A stretch of DNA of 64,000 nucleotides from Alistipes sp. (GTDB lineage Bacteria > Bacteroidota > Bacteroidia > Bacteroidales > Rikenellaceae), in contig JAFZFX010000011.1 of NCBI GenBank assembly GCA_017555695.1, forward strand, positions 62,001 to 126,000, written 5' to 3'. The first letter of the stretch is position 1. Every line of letters begins with the position of its first letter. The translations under genes and the position numbers were made by a program. The notes under the pieces were generated by a model. The model was not told where the DNA came from. It searched no databases and saw only the letters and a list, made by a program, of their open reading frames with translations. This document shows, piece by piece, positions 25,287 to 33,311 of the stretch.

Positions 25287-26159
25287 CTACAAAATGTTTA
25301 ATACCTGCTCCTTGATTTTCTCCAACTCGTCCTTCATCTTAACGACCAGAATCTGTATGTTTGCCTCATTGGCCTTCGATCCGAGTGTGTTAATCTCACG
25401 ACCCATCTCCTGTGAGATGAAGCCCAACTTACGACCAGCAGCCTCCTCGTTGGCAGCCACCTCGCGGAAGTAACGGCAGTGGTTCGACAAACGCACCTTC
25501 TCCTCGGTGATATCCAACTTCTCGATATAGAAGATCATCTCCTGCTCCAGACGGTTGCTATCTACAGCTACCTGCAACTGTGCCAGATTCTCGCGAATAC
25601 GGTTCTTGATAGTCTCGCAACGGCTCTGTTCGTAGGGCTCAACCTGCGCCTTCAACTCCTCAATCAGATCTACACGGCGCAATAGGTCGGCGATAAGCGT
25701 AGCACCCTCCTGCTCTCTGAATGAGTTGAACTGTGCAAGTGCTGCATCTACGGCACTCATCAGTGCTGCCTGCTCCTCCTCTGTCACCTCCTCTGCTTGT
25801 GTTGATACCACCTCGGGCAGACGCATAATTACGGGAACGATAGCGTCGTAGTCGGCATCCACGCCCGAAAAGGCCAGAGTGTCGTTCATCTGACGCAGAT
25901 ACTCGCGGAATATCTCCTTGTTGATTGTAGCTGAAGTGTTAGTGGCGGTATTCTCCACAGTCACCGTAATGTCGCTCTTGCCTCGTGTGATAGCTGCTGC
26001 TGCGCGAGAACGGATGTCGAACTCAAATGAGCGATACAAAGCGGGCAGTTTTACATTCAAATCCAACTGTTTAGAGTTGAGTGAACGCACCTCTACGGTA
26101 ATCTTCTTGTTCGAAAGGGCTACCTCTCCCTTACCGAAACCGGTCATCGATTTTATCAT
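25287..26159 (-). CDS. yicC: YicC/YloC family endoribonuclease
   Basis: The start is ATG 26159 (MIKSMTGFGKGEVA), the universal N-terminus of this family; an in-frame ATG at 26246 would fall on the promoter and is rejected. The 290-residue protein has the N-terminal YicC domain (EVRSLNSKQLDLNVKLP, RGKSDITVTVEN) and the C-terminal DUF1732 (LGFISQEMGREINTLGSKAN). Family members are reported as endoribonucleases acting on small RNA and mRNA. It is the first gene of the unit ending in the PqaA-like gene. Confidence 0.93.
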   Translation of the reverse strand: MIKSMTGFGKGEVALSNKKITVEVRSLNSKQLDLNVKLPALYRSFEFDIRSRAAAAITRGKSDITVTVENTATNTSATINKEIFREYLRQMNDTLAFSGVDADYDAIVPVIMRLPEVVSTQAEEVTEEEQAALMSAVDAALAQFNSFREQEGATLIADLLRRVDLIEELKAQVEPYEQSRCETIKNRIRENLAQLQVAVDSNRLEQEMIFYIEKLDITEEKVRLSNHCRYFREVAANEEAAGRKLGFISQEMGREINTLGSKANEANIQILVVKMKDELEKIKEQVLNIL

Positions 26160-26243
26160 TTCGATTGGGTAATAAATTAAATCAAATTTATGTAGGTCGT
26201 CTGCGCTTTTAAGCCCAAAGTTTGGGCGCGAGCACAATCCCGA

Positions 26244-26251
26244 CAAAGGTA
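26244..26251 (-). promoter_or_regulatory. Promoter -7 element of the yicC operon
   Basis: TACCTTTG on the minus strand (CAAAGGTA as written) is 84 bases before the yicC ATG. A -33 element is not evident. Confidence 0.45.
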
Positions 26252-26309
26252 GTCATTTTTTTTGTTATAAATTGTGTGATAAGCCAATAAAATGAAAGAA
26301 GTTCTACAA

Positions 26310-26350
26310 TAAAAAAGGTTGCCCAACTTTAGTGCTGGACAACCCTTTGT
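26310..26350 (-). terminator. Terminator of mgsA
   Basis: Read on the minus strand, AAAGGGTTGTCC pairs imperfectly with GGGCAACCTTTTTT, ending in a T-run. It lies just after the mgsA stop at 26368. Confidence 0.75.
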
Positions 26351-26367
26351 AATAATTCGTGATAATA

Positions 26368-26841
26368 TTATTTTAACTGTCGTTCTATGTATGACGAATA
26401 GTCGTTCAATACGGGAGTATACTCCTCGCTACCCATTAGAGGTGATGAAATCAAGAAGTCTGCCGAAGAACGATTTATAGCTGTTGGGATATTGTAGAGC
26501 GTTGCCAAACGAAGCAAAGCTTTAACATCTACATCGTGAGGTTGTGCTGACATAGGATCCCAGAAGAAAATTAACATGTCAATATCTCCGTTGGCTATCA
26601 TTGACCCCAACTGCTGGTCGCCACCCAATGGGCCAGACTTTAGCATTGTGATGTCAAATCGCGAATTTGCACTCTCGCTGTTGTGTCGAGACATTAGAGT
26701 TTCTGCTACTATGCGGCCTGTCGTTCCAGTACATATAAGCCTATGAGATAGTAACTTTTTACAATTCCAATCTACCCACTCTGCAAGATCGCGTTTCATA
26801 TTGTCGTGGGCTACTAATGCGATAGTTAATCTCTTTGTCAT
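26368..26841 (-). CDS. mgsA: Methylglyoxal synthase
   Basis: MgsA converts dihydroxyacetone phosphate to methylglyoxal, a bypass of lower glycolysis used when phosphate is limiting. The 157-residue protein has ALVAHDNMK, GTTGRIVAE, LKSGPLGGDQQ (catalytic Asp75) and FFWDPMSAQPHDVDVKALL, all diagnostic. It is monocistronic, with its own promoter and terminator. Confidence 0.97.
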   Translation of the reverse strand: MTKRLTIALVAHDNMKRDLAEWVDWNCKKLLSHRLICTGTTGRIVAETLMSRHNSESANSRFDITMLKSGPLGGDQQLGSMIANGDIDMLIFFWDPMSAQPHDVDVKALLRLATLYNIPTAINRSSADFLISSPLMGSEEYTPVLNDYSSYIERQLK

Positions 26842-26905
26842 AATTCATCCTATTATGAGCCTCCGTATTGAGACTCGATTATATTTTCCTCATTGTTTGT
26901 CGTTG

Positions 26906-26913
26906 CAAAACTA
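26906..26913 (-). promoter_or_regulatory. Promoter -7 element of mgsA
   Basis: TAGTTTTG on the minus strand (CAAAACTA as written) matches TAnnTTTG and lies 64 bases before the mgsA ATG. Confidence 0.45.
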
Positions 26914-26957
26914 CAAAGAAAATGCAATAATAGGATGTGGAGTATATGAATTTTTCG

Positions 26958-27656
26958 TTAATTAATCAGCCTTATCTGACCCAATGACGAGGGCAGGTGG
27001 AAATCCACTACCTCGGGTTCTATCCAGGTCAGCCATCTGATGCTCTGGTCGTTGCGGGGCTCTATTGCGTCACCGCGATATAATCCTATCAGCATTGTGT
27101 TGTCGGCCTTCAGGTAGCCCTGCTCGCGCAACCACGCAAGTGGCAGCGATGCCTCTACTACATAACCCACATCTGTGGCTGTTGCCGCCGATGTCAGCGC
27201 ATCGAAATCCCAATCGTAGTCAAACTGACGATGATACTTTGCCGTATATCCCAATGCCTTGCCCGTAGGGTCAATCTCGGCGCAGACATACTCCCGCATC
27301 CCGGCATCCTTGCTGATGAAGAACTCCACGCGGTCGCTATACGCTACCGACATCTCTGACGGCTCGTTGTCGCAGATGGGTGTTTCGTCCTCTACGGTGT
27401 AGAGAAAATAGAGATTCTCCTCATCGTGGCAGATGTAGATGTTGGTCTTGTCCTTCACTCGGCCATTCCACGGGGCTAAAAGACCCTCCAGAACGGGCTT
27501 TGCCGAGGCCCAGTCGTTGCCCTTGCCGTCGATTGTTATCTCGTTGTCAGTGCGCGAAGAGACTATGCAAGAGGCATCACAATCACTCTTGCACTCCTTG
27601 CACGCCATCAGCAAACACGCGGCCGCCACAATGCCACCAAGAAAAACTCTACGCAT
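26958..27656 (-). CDS. CBM9-like domain lipoprotein
   Basis: The 232-residue lipoprotein has the signal peptide MRRVFLGGIVAAACLLMAC (lipobox LMAC). The rest is one CBM9/DOMON-type beta-sandwich: ITIDGKGNDWASAKPV, NIYICHDEENLYFLYTVED, SDRVEFFISKD, YVVEASLPLAWL and IRWLTWIEPE. Such domains bind sugars or heme; here the sugar-binding reading fits the neighbourhood. It resembles the C-terminal domain of the protein at 17470-19269. It is 24 bases downstream of the DUF1015 gene, probably the last gene of the serC unit. Confidence 0.8.
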   Translation of the reverse strand: MRRVFLGGIVAAACLLMACKECKSDCDASCIVSSRTDNEITIDGKGNDWASAKPVLEGLLAPWNGRVKDKTNIYICHDEENLYFLYTVEDETPICDNEPSEMSVAYSDRVEFFISKDAGMREYVCAEIDPTGKALGYTAKYHRQFDYDWDFDALTSAATATDVGYVVEASLPLAWLREQGYLKADNTMLIGLYRGDAIEPRNDQSIRWLTWIEPEVVDFHLPSSLGQIRLIN

Positions 27657-27680
27657 CTATCTCTGTGTCAGTTGTTATAA

Positions 27681-28925
27681 TTACTCCTCAAATGTGTGAA
27701 TCACCACGCCCGAACGCAACTTAGGCTCAAACCAAGTGGTCTTGGGAGGCATAATGTTACCCGTGTCGGCGATGTCGATAAGCTGCTGCATAGATACGGG
27801 ATAGAGGGCAAATGCCGCCTTCATCTCGCCGCTGTCCACTCTGCGCTTCAGCTCGCCCAAACCACGAATACCACCTACGAAGTCTACCCTCTTTGATGTT
27901 CTAAGGTCGCTGATGCCCAAAATCTTATCCAATACGAGGCTCGACAATACGGTAACATCCAACACTCCAATCGGGTCGCTGTCGTCGTATGTGCCCTCCT
28001 TGGCTGTAAGGCTGTACCATTCGCCGTCGATGTACATTGCAAAGTTGTGCAACGCTGCGGGTGTATATGTCTCTGCGCCCTTGTTCTCCACCTCGAATGA
28101 CTCGCCGAGTGCTGCAAGCAACTCCTCCTTGGTCAGTCCGTTCAAGTCGCGAACTACGCGGTTGTAGTCAATGATTTTTAGCTGCGATGCGGGGAATGTA
28201 ACAGCCAGGAAGTAGCAATACTCCTCCGAGCCGGTGTGTGCAGGATTCTTCTGCATACACTCCTGTCCCACTCTTGCTGCAGCTGCAGTGCGGTGGTGAC
28301 CATCAGCAACATACAACGCAGGAATGGTCGCAAACAGCTCCGTAATGCGACGATTCTGCTCCTCGCTGCGTACCACCCAGAAGTGGTGTCCGAAGCCGTC
28401 AGCCGCCGTAAAATCGTAGTCGGGCTCATTTTCTGCCACAACGCTCTCCACAATCTGGTTAATCTCCTCGTTGTCGGGGTATGTGAAGAATACGGGCTCG
28501 ATATTGGCCTTCTGGTTGCGGATATGAATCATTCTATCCTCCTCTTTGTCGGGGCGTGTCAACTCGTGCTTCTTGATAGCTCCCGAGAGATAATCCTCGA
28601 AGTGGCAGCACATAGCAATACCATACTGTGTGCGTCCCTGCATTGTCTGGGCATAGATGTAGTAATGCTCCTCATTATCCTGCTGCAACCAACCCTTCTC
28701 GCGCCAAAGCTTGAAGTTGTCGATAGCCTTCTGATACACCTCCTCTGAATGTTCATCAGCAATCGGGTCGAAATCAATCTCGGGCTTGATGATGTGCAAC
28801 AGCGAGCGCTCTGTAGCTTCGGCCTTTGCCTCGACAGAATTCAATACATCGTAAGGGCGTGATGCCACCTCTGCGGCATACTCTTTGGGCGGACGGATTC
28901 CGCAAAAGGGTTTTATCTTAACCAT
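27681..28925 (-). CDS. DUF1015 family protein, serine-operon associated
   Basis: The 414-residue cytoplasmic protein belongs to DUF1015 (PRPYDVLN-type N-terminus: CGIRPPKEYAAEVASRPYDV; middle YVADGHHRTAAAARVG; FLAVTFPASQLKIIDYNRVV). The function is unestablished. It is 20 bases downstream of serA, a neighbourhood common in Bacteroidetes and other anaerobes, hinting at a link to serine metabolism. Confidence 0.92.
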   Translation of the reverse strand: MVKIKPFCGIRPPKEYAAEVASRPYDVLNSVEAKAEATERSLLHIIKPEIDFDPIADEHSEEVYQKAIDNFKLWREKGWLQQDNEEHYYIYAQTMQGRTQYGIAMCCHFEDYLSGAIKKHELTRPDKEEDRMIHIRNQKANIEPVFFTYPDNEEINQIVESVVAENEPDYDFTAADGFGHHFWVVRSEEQNRRITELFATIPALYVADGHHRTAAAARVGQECMQKNPAHTGSEEYCYFLAVTFPASQLKIIDYNRVVRDLNGLTKEELLAALGESFEVENKGAETYTPAALHNFAMYIDGEWYSLTAKEGTYDDSDPIGVLDVTVLSSLVLDKILGISDLRTSKRVDFVGGIRGLGELKRRVDSGEMKAAFALYPVSMQQLIDIADTGNIMPPKTTWFEPKLRSGVVIHTFEE

Positions 28926-28945
28926 TTGGGTATAAGTCTTAAAAA

Positions 28946-29887
28946 TTATTTACAATCACAAGGTTTTTTGTTGAGTTGGAAGCGATTTTCACCTCTCTCC
29001 AGATAGCCGACAATCTGTCGTGCTGCAGCCAGACCTGCATTGATGTTTGCCTCGGCGGTCTCTGCGCCCATTTTCTTGGGTGTTGCGAAGAAACGCTTGC
29101 CAGCCACTGCGGCCAACTCCTCGGCTGACGAAGGAGCAATGTCGGTTACATATTTTAGGTCAGTACGCTCCGTGAGAGCCGCTTTCAGGCCATCCTCATC
29201 GATTACCTCCTTACGGGCAGTGTTTACCAGCGTTGCACCCTGAGGCATAGACATCAGCAACTGATAGTTGATTGAGCCCTTTGTCTGTTCTGTTGCGGGG
29301 ATATGCAATGAGAGGAAGTCCGATGCGGCATACAACTCCTCGACGCTACCTACAGGCTCTACGCCGTCGTTGTCGAACACCACGCGGTCAGTGATGAACG
29401 GGTCGTAAGCGATAACATTCATACCCAGCGCCTTCGCCTTGCGGCCAACCAATCGGCCCACATTGCCATAGGCGTGAATACCTACGGTCTTGCCCTGCAA
29501 CTCCACTCCCGTGCCAGGTGTGAATTGGTTGCGCGACATATAGACCATCATCGCCAGCGCCAACTCCGCTACGGCGTTAGAGTTCTGACCAGGTGTGTTC
29601 ATCACCGCCACATCCTTTGCCGATGCAGCCGCCAAGTCCACATTGTCGTAACCTGCGCCAGCGCGAACTACAATCTTCAACTGTTTTGCAGCCTCAATCA
29701 CCTCGGCCGTAACCTTGTCGCTACGCACGATAAGGCCATCTACATCGGCCACTGCGGCCAATAACTCAGCTTTGTCGCTATATTTCTCCAGCATCACTAC
29801 TTCGTAGCCTGCCTCGCTAAAAATCTCCTTAATTCCGTCCACTGCCTTTTTTGCAAATGGCTTCTCGGTTGCTATAAGAATCTTCAT
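28946..29887 (-). CDS. serA: D-3-phosphoglycerate dehydrogenase
   Basis: SerA oxidises 3-phosphoglycerate to 3-phosphohydroxypyruvate, the first step of serine synthesis. From ATG 29887 (MKILIATEKPFAKKAVDG) the protein has 313 residues, the short form without an ACT domain. The NAD-binding loop is GIHAYGNVGR, a variant of the usual GxGxxG, preceded by VRAGAGYDNVD and followed by LHIPATEQTKGSIN. An in-frame ATG at 29992, 8 bases after the serC stop, would add 35 residues with coding-like composition; see findings. Confidence 0.93.
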   Translation of the reverse strand: MKILIATEKPFAKKAVDGIKEIFSEAGYEVVMLEKYSDKAELLAAVADVDGLIVRSDKVTAEVIEAAKQLKIVVRAGAGYDNVDLAAASAKDVAVMNTPGQNSNAVAELALAMMVYMSRNQFTPGTGVELQGKTVGIHAYGNVGRLVGRKAKALGMNVIAYDPFITDRVVFDNDGVEPVGSVEELYAASDFLSLHIPATEQTKGSINYQLLMSMPQGATLVNTARKEVIDEDGLKAALTERTDLKYVTDIAPSSAEELAAVAGKRFFATPKKMGAETAEANINAGLAAARQIVGYLERGENRFQLNKKPCDCK

Positions 29888-30000
29888 ATTTTTTCGTCTC
29901 TCGTTATAGTCGATTACCTCTCCTCTCTCCCACTCCAAAACATCATCTCCAAAAGGATTTCTCTTGGTGGGTATATGATATGAATACCCCATTGTCTTTT

Positions 30001-31071
30001 CTATTTGTGCAACTTCTCAAACTCCTGCATACACTCTACCAGAGCCTCTACAGCCTCTACGGGACAGGCGTTGTAGCACGAAGCGCGGAAACCACCTACC
30101 AATCGGTGACCCTTGATGCCAACCATGCCGCGATCCTTCGCAAATGCCATAAACTCGTCGGCCAAAGACTCGTTACCCTCGCTCATTACGAAGCAGATGT
30201 TCATCGCCGAGCGGTCCTCCTTCTCGGCTGTGCCTTTGAACAGAGAGTTGCGGTCAATCTCGTCGTAGAGCATTGCGGCCTTCTTCTGGTTGCGCTCGTA
30301 GATAACCTGCAAGCCACCCTCGGCCTTCATCCACTTCAGCGTCTCGCGCAATACATAGATGGGGAATACGGGCGGTGTGTTGCACATTGAGTTGTTTTCG
30401 ATGTGAGTGTTCACATTCATCATTATGGGCAACTCGCGCACCACCTTTTCGCGCATATCGTCGCGTACGATTACGAATGTCACACCCGCGGGCGCCAGAT
30501 TCTTCTGCGCACCACCGTAAATCACTGCATATTTTGTGACATCGATCGGACGACTCAGGATGTTAGAGCTCATATCTGCAATTACAGGCACGGGCGAATT
30601 GATGTCGGCCTTGTACTCGGTACCGTAGATTGTGTTGTTGGCGCAGATGTAGAGGTAATCCAAATCTGCGGGAATATCGAAACCTTTGGGAATGTAAGTG
30701 AAGTTCTTGTCCTCAGACGAAGCCAACACCTTCACCTCTCCATAACGCTTTGCCTCCTTGATGGCCTTCTTGGTCCATACGCCGGTGTTTACATAGCCAG
30801 CCTTTGTGCCGAGGAAGTTAGCGGGCATATGGAAGAACTGTGTGCTCGCACCACCACCTACGAAGTATACGCTATAGTTGTCGGGAATATTAAGCAACTC
30901 CTTGAACAGACTCTGCGCCTCGTTCAATACCGCCTCGAACTCGGGTGTGCGGTGCGAAATCGAGAGCAGAGAGAGGCCTGTTCCGTCAAAATCAATTATC
31001 GCTTTAGCGGCCGCCTCCAATACTACATCGGGCAGCACCGAAGGTCCAGCATTGAAATTATACTTTTTCAT
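30001..31071 (-). CDS. serC: Phosphoserine aminotransferase
   Basis: SerC is the PLP enzyme that aminates 3-phosphohydroxypyruvate to phosphoserine. From ATG 31071 ([15 protein letters not shown]) it has 356 residues. Signatures include [25 protein letters not shown], and the PLP lysine Lys190 in [13 protein letters not shown] farther upstream in-frame ATG at 31167 lies beyond the promoter and is rejected. It is the first gene of serC-serA-DUF1015. Confidence 0.96.
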   Translation of the reverse strand: MKKYNFNAGPSVLPDVVLEAAAKAIIDFDGTGLSLLSISHRTPEFEAVLNEAQSLFKELLNIPDNYSVYFVGGGASTQFFHMPANFLGTKAGYVNTGVWTKKAIKEAKRYGEVKVLASSEDKNFTYIPKGFDIPADLDYLYICANNTIYGTEYKADINSPVPVIADMSSNILSRPIDVTKYAVIYGGAQKNLAPAGVTFVIVRDDMREKVVRELPIMMNVNTHIENNSMCNTPPVFPIYVLRETLKWMKAEGGLQVIYERNQKKAAMLYDEIDRNSLFKGTAEKEDRSAMNICFVMSEGNESLADEFMAFAKDRGMVGIKGHRLVGGFRASCYNACPVEAVEALVECMQEFEKLHK

Positions 31072-31131
31072 ATCTGTTGGTGTTATATTGTTTACTTTGG
31101 TTGCCGAGTTACAAAAACTCGATTGGTTATA

Positions 31132-31162
31132 CAAAGTAAACTCAAAAATATGATTATTCAAA
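31132..31162 (-). promoter_or_regulatory. Promoter of the serC operon
   Basis: On the minus strand TTTG (31162-31159) and TTACTTTG (31139-31132) are 19 bases apart, with the ATG 60 bases downstream at 31071. The -7 box has T in place of A at its second position. Confidence 0.5.
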
Positions 31163-31382
31163 ATCATTAACGGCTGTTTTTTCGTCTGTCCGTTGTTCGT
31201 AAGGTGGTAAAAAGATAAAAATATTAAATTATTTAGATTTTTTAATAATGATATGATACCTTATTGGCGCCTAATCTACAAAAGATAAATTTTTTCGCAG
31301 ATGTAATTTTTTTTCTAAAATGGTTACAAAATATAAGCACTCCTCGAAAAAATCACCTTAACCTGCATTTTTTTTCGTTTTT
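31163..31382. other. AT-rich intergenic region between divergent units
   Basis: About 220 bases with long A and T runs and no open frame worth calling. It separates the serC promoter (-) from the DUF3857 operon promoter (+). Nothing else was recognised in it. Confidence 0.5.
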
Positions 31383-31427
31383 TTTGCCCCCGCCCCCTAT
31401 TTTTTTATTATCTTTGCTATATAGGGG
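31383..31427 (+). promoter_or_regulatory. Promoter of the DUF3857 tandem operon, with flanking inverted repeat
   Basis: TTTG (31383-31386) and TATCTTTG (31409-31416) are 22 bases apart. CCCCTAT (31394-31400) and ATAGGGG (31421-31427) form a perfect 7-bp inverted repeat that brackets the -7 box. The arrangement (TTTGCCCC, then TAnCTTTGCTAT, then AGGGGA) recurs before the distant paralogue at 46917, as does the leader CGCAACAACC and ATAACTATT before the ATG. Confidence 0.75.
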
Positions 31428-31477
31428 ATTGTTTCCTTCGCAACAACCAATTTTTCAACTCAAAACCTATAACTATT

Positions 31478-32368
31478 ATGAAACGCATTTTATTACTCCT
31501 CGCCCTCACAGTGACAACCTTCACCGTTCAGGCTCAAGAGAGTTTCTCGTTTTCAAAAGCGGACGAATATACTTTCGGCAAAGTATTAAAAGAGGATTTA
31601 TTACAATCTGATTATGCACTACCCGCAACATCAGACGCTGTCGTTTTGGATGAATATGTGAGAATAATGCCTTCGATGCTCGACATCGAAGCTTATATCA
31701 ACAGAGGTAGGCTAAGCCCTATGATTATACGCGAAGTAATTGCCCGCAAAATCAAAGTTCTAACCGATAAAGGTGTTGAAAATAGAAAAATCACCATCCC
31801 CTTGAAGTATAAATCTTCAACCGATTGTGAAAATAGCGAAACATATTCTGTTCGCGCATATTCCTATACGCTTAAAAATAATAAAGTAGTTAGAAAGGTT
31901 TTGAAACCCAGCAGTATTACTCGCCGCGAGTTTGCTGATGGCTCGGCTTGTCTGGAGCTTGATATTCCCAATGTCAAAAAGGGAAGTATCATCGAATATG
32001 GCTATACAAAAGCCATAATAACCTCCAGTTTGAGTTATGAACGCACGATGAAGGAGAGTCTGCCAAAACTGAATAGTCGATATATGATTGTCCTGAATGA
32101 GCAACACTCTGATTGGTTTGAGATTGAAGCACTTAACGCAACCAATGTCGCTAACAATAAGATGAATTTTGATTATCAGCACTCTTATGGTGCGGACACC
32201 GAGCGAGCAACCAATCACCAACGCGCAGCTTCGGGTTGGAGTGGGCCGAATGGTGGCATAAGAAATACGCATAATGATAAATTTGTCACAAAGATGTACG
32301 AGTGCCCCAATCCTGCGGCAATAGACGCAGGTGCGGGAGTAAAAGTCGTCATCAAGTCAGATTTGTAA
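31478..32368 (+). CDS. Secreted DUF3857-like protein, paralogue 1
   Basis: The 296-residue protein has a signal peptide (MKRILLLLALTVTTFTVQAQ) followed by a single DUF3857-like domain: VLKEDLLQSDY, DAVVLDEYVR, IARKIKVLTDKG, VRAYSYTLKNNKVVRKVL, LELDIPNVKKGSIIEYGYTKA. In full-length DUF3857 proteins this beta-domain precedes a transglutaminase-like domain; here the chain stops after it. It is the most divergent of the three tandem copies, with an insertion after the signal peptide (SFSKADEYT) and a Gly-rich stretch near residue 260. It is the first gene of an operon with two paralogues, 24 and 13 bases apart. A periplasmic role is likely; the function is unknown. Confidence 0.75.
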   Translation: MKRILLLLALTVTTFTVQAQESFSFSKADEYTFGKVLKEDLLQSDYALPATSDAVVLDEYVRIMPSMLDIEAYINRGRLSPMIIREVIARKIKVLTDKGVENRKITIPLKYKSSTDCENSETYSVRAYSYTLKNNKVVRKVLKPSSITRREFADGSACLELDIPNVKKGSIIEYGYTKAIITSSLSYERTMKESLPKLNSRYMIVLNEQHSDWFEIEALNATNVANNKMNFDYQHSYGADTERATNHQRAASGWSGPNGGIRNTHNDKFVTKMYECPNPAAIDAGAGVKVVIKSDL

Positions 32369-32392
32369 TACTTAACTTAGACCAATACAATT

Positions 32393-33298
32393 ATGAAACG
32401 CATTTTATTACTTCTCGCCCTTGTAGCGGTGGTGCTTTCTGCTGAGGCGCAAGAGAATTTCAAGTTTGGCAAAGTCTCTAAAGCCGACCTGCAAAAGACC
32501 GACTACCTCATAGCGGCAGGGGCTGATGCTGTGGTTTTGAATGAGTTACAACAAACATATTTATGGAGAACGAGTCAAGATAGAAATTGGTTATTCAAAG
32601 AGAATGGCCATATATCGTATTCATACACCACAATTAGTCGTAAAATCAAAATTCTCCGCCCCGAGGGTAGTCGTTGCGCTAAAGTGGCTATTGAATGTTT
32701 TTACGCAGACAAAGAAAAATATCCAGCGCATACGGTTGAGTATATAAGTGCTATTGAAGCATATTCGTACACTTTAGTTGACGGCAATGTAGTGAAAAAG
32801 AGATTGCAAGACCAAGATGTGAAGGCTAAAATTTTGAACGACACAACCGCGTTGGTTGAATTTACGATTCCAAATGTGCAAAGTGGAAGCATTATAGAGT
32901 ACGAGTATTCGCTCCTAAAATCGTCGGTGCGTAACTATAGTATTGATTTCGACTTGCAACGCGATATACCCGTATTAAGCACTAAATGTTTAGTAGCGAC
33001 AGATAAATCTATCCCAACGGCCACAATGCGCGAGGATAATTGGTATGCGATAACCAAATCGGGACACAACCATATCAGCAGCCAACAAACAGATGGTGTG
33101 TATATGCTTAATCCACGCCCCGCATCCACTCATATTTATCAAAAATATCATATGCAGATTGGAATGGGTAGCATAGATAGGATAAAGAGTAATTGCAAAA
33201 TGTATTACTTTAGCACAGAGAATCTTCCTGCAATTCCCGCTAATGCTAACAAAGAAAATATCGCTGCTATAAAAGTAGTATTATTGGAGGATAAATAA
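32393..33298 (+). CDS. Secreted DUF3857-like protein, paralogue 2
   Basis: The 301-residue protein has the signal peptide MKRILLLLALVAVVLSAEAQ and the family landmarks ENFKFGKVSKADLQKTDY, DAVVLNELQQTYLW, TISRKIKILRPEG, AIEAYSYTLVDGNVVKK, EFTIPNVQSGSIIEYEYSL and the closing STENLPAIPANANKENIAAI. It ends where the DUF3857 domain of longer homologues ends, without a transglutaminase domain. It is very similar to paralogue 3 in the N-terminal half. The function is unknown. Confidence 0.75.
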   Translation: MKRILLLLALVAVVLSAEAQENFKFGKVSKADLQKTDYLIAAGADAVVLNELQQTYLWRTSQDRNWLFKENGHISYSYTTISRKIKILRPEGSRCAKVAIECFYADKEKYPAHTVEYISAIEAYSYTLVDGNVVKKRLQDQDVKAKILNDTTALVEFTIPNVQSGSIIEYEYSLLKSSVRNYSIDFDLQRDIPVLSTKCLVATDKSIPTATMREDNWYAITKSGHNHISSQQTDGVYMLNPRPASTHIYQKYHMQIGMGSIDRIKSNCKMYYFSTENLPAIPANANKENIAAIKVVLLEDK

Positions 33299-33311
33299 AA
33301 ATACACACCCT

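Noticed and set aside
26160..26246. Upstream start of YicC at 26246
   Set aside because: It lies on the -7 promoter box and the family begins MIKSMTGFG, which matches ATG 26159.
31072..31167. Upstream start of SerC at 31167
   Set aside because: It lies upstream of the likely promoter (31132-31162); the family begins with the segment at 31071.
30403..31170. Plus-strand open frame of 255 codons opposite serC
   Set aside because: SerC is clear on the minus strand; the antisense translation is Cys/His/Val-rich without structure.
31163..31382. Possible small RNA gene in the AT-rich interval
   Set aside because: No convincing promoter-terminator pair or stable hairpin was seen; only homopolymer runs.
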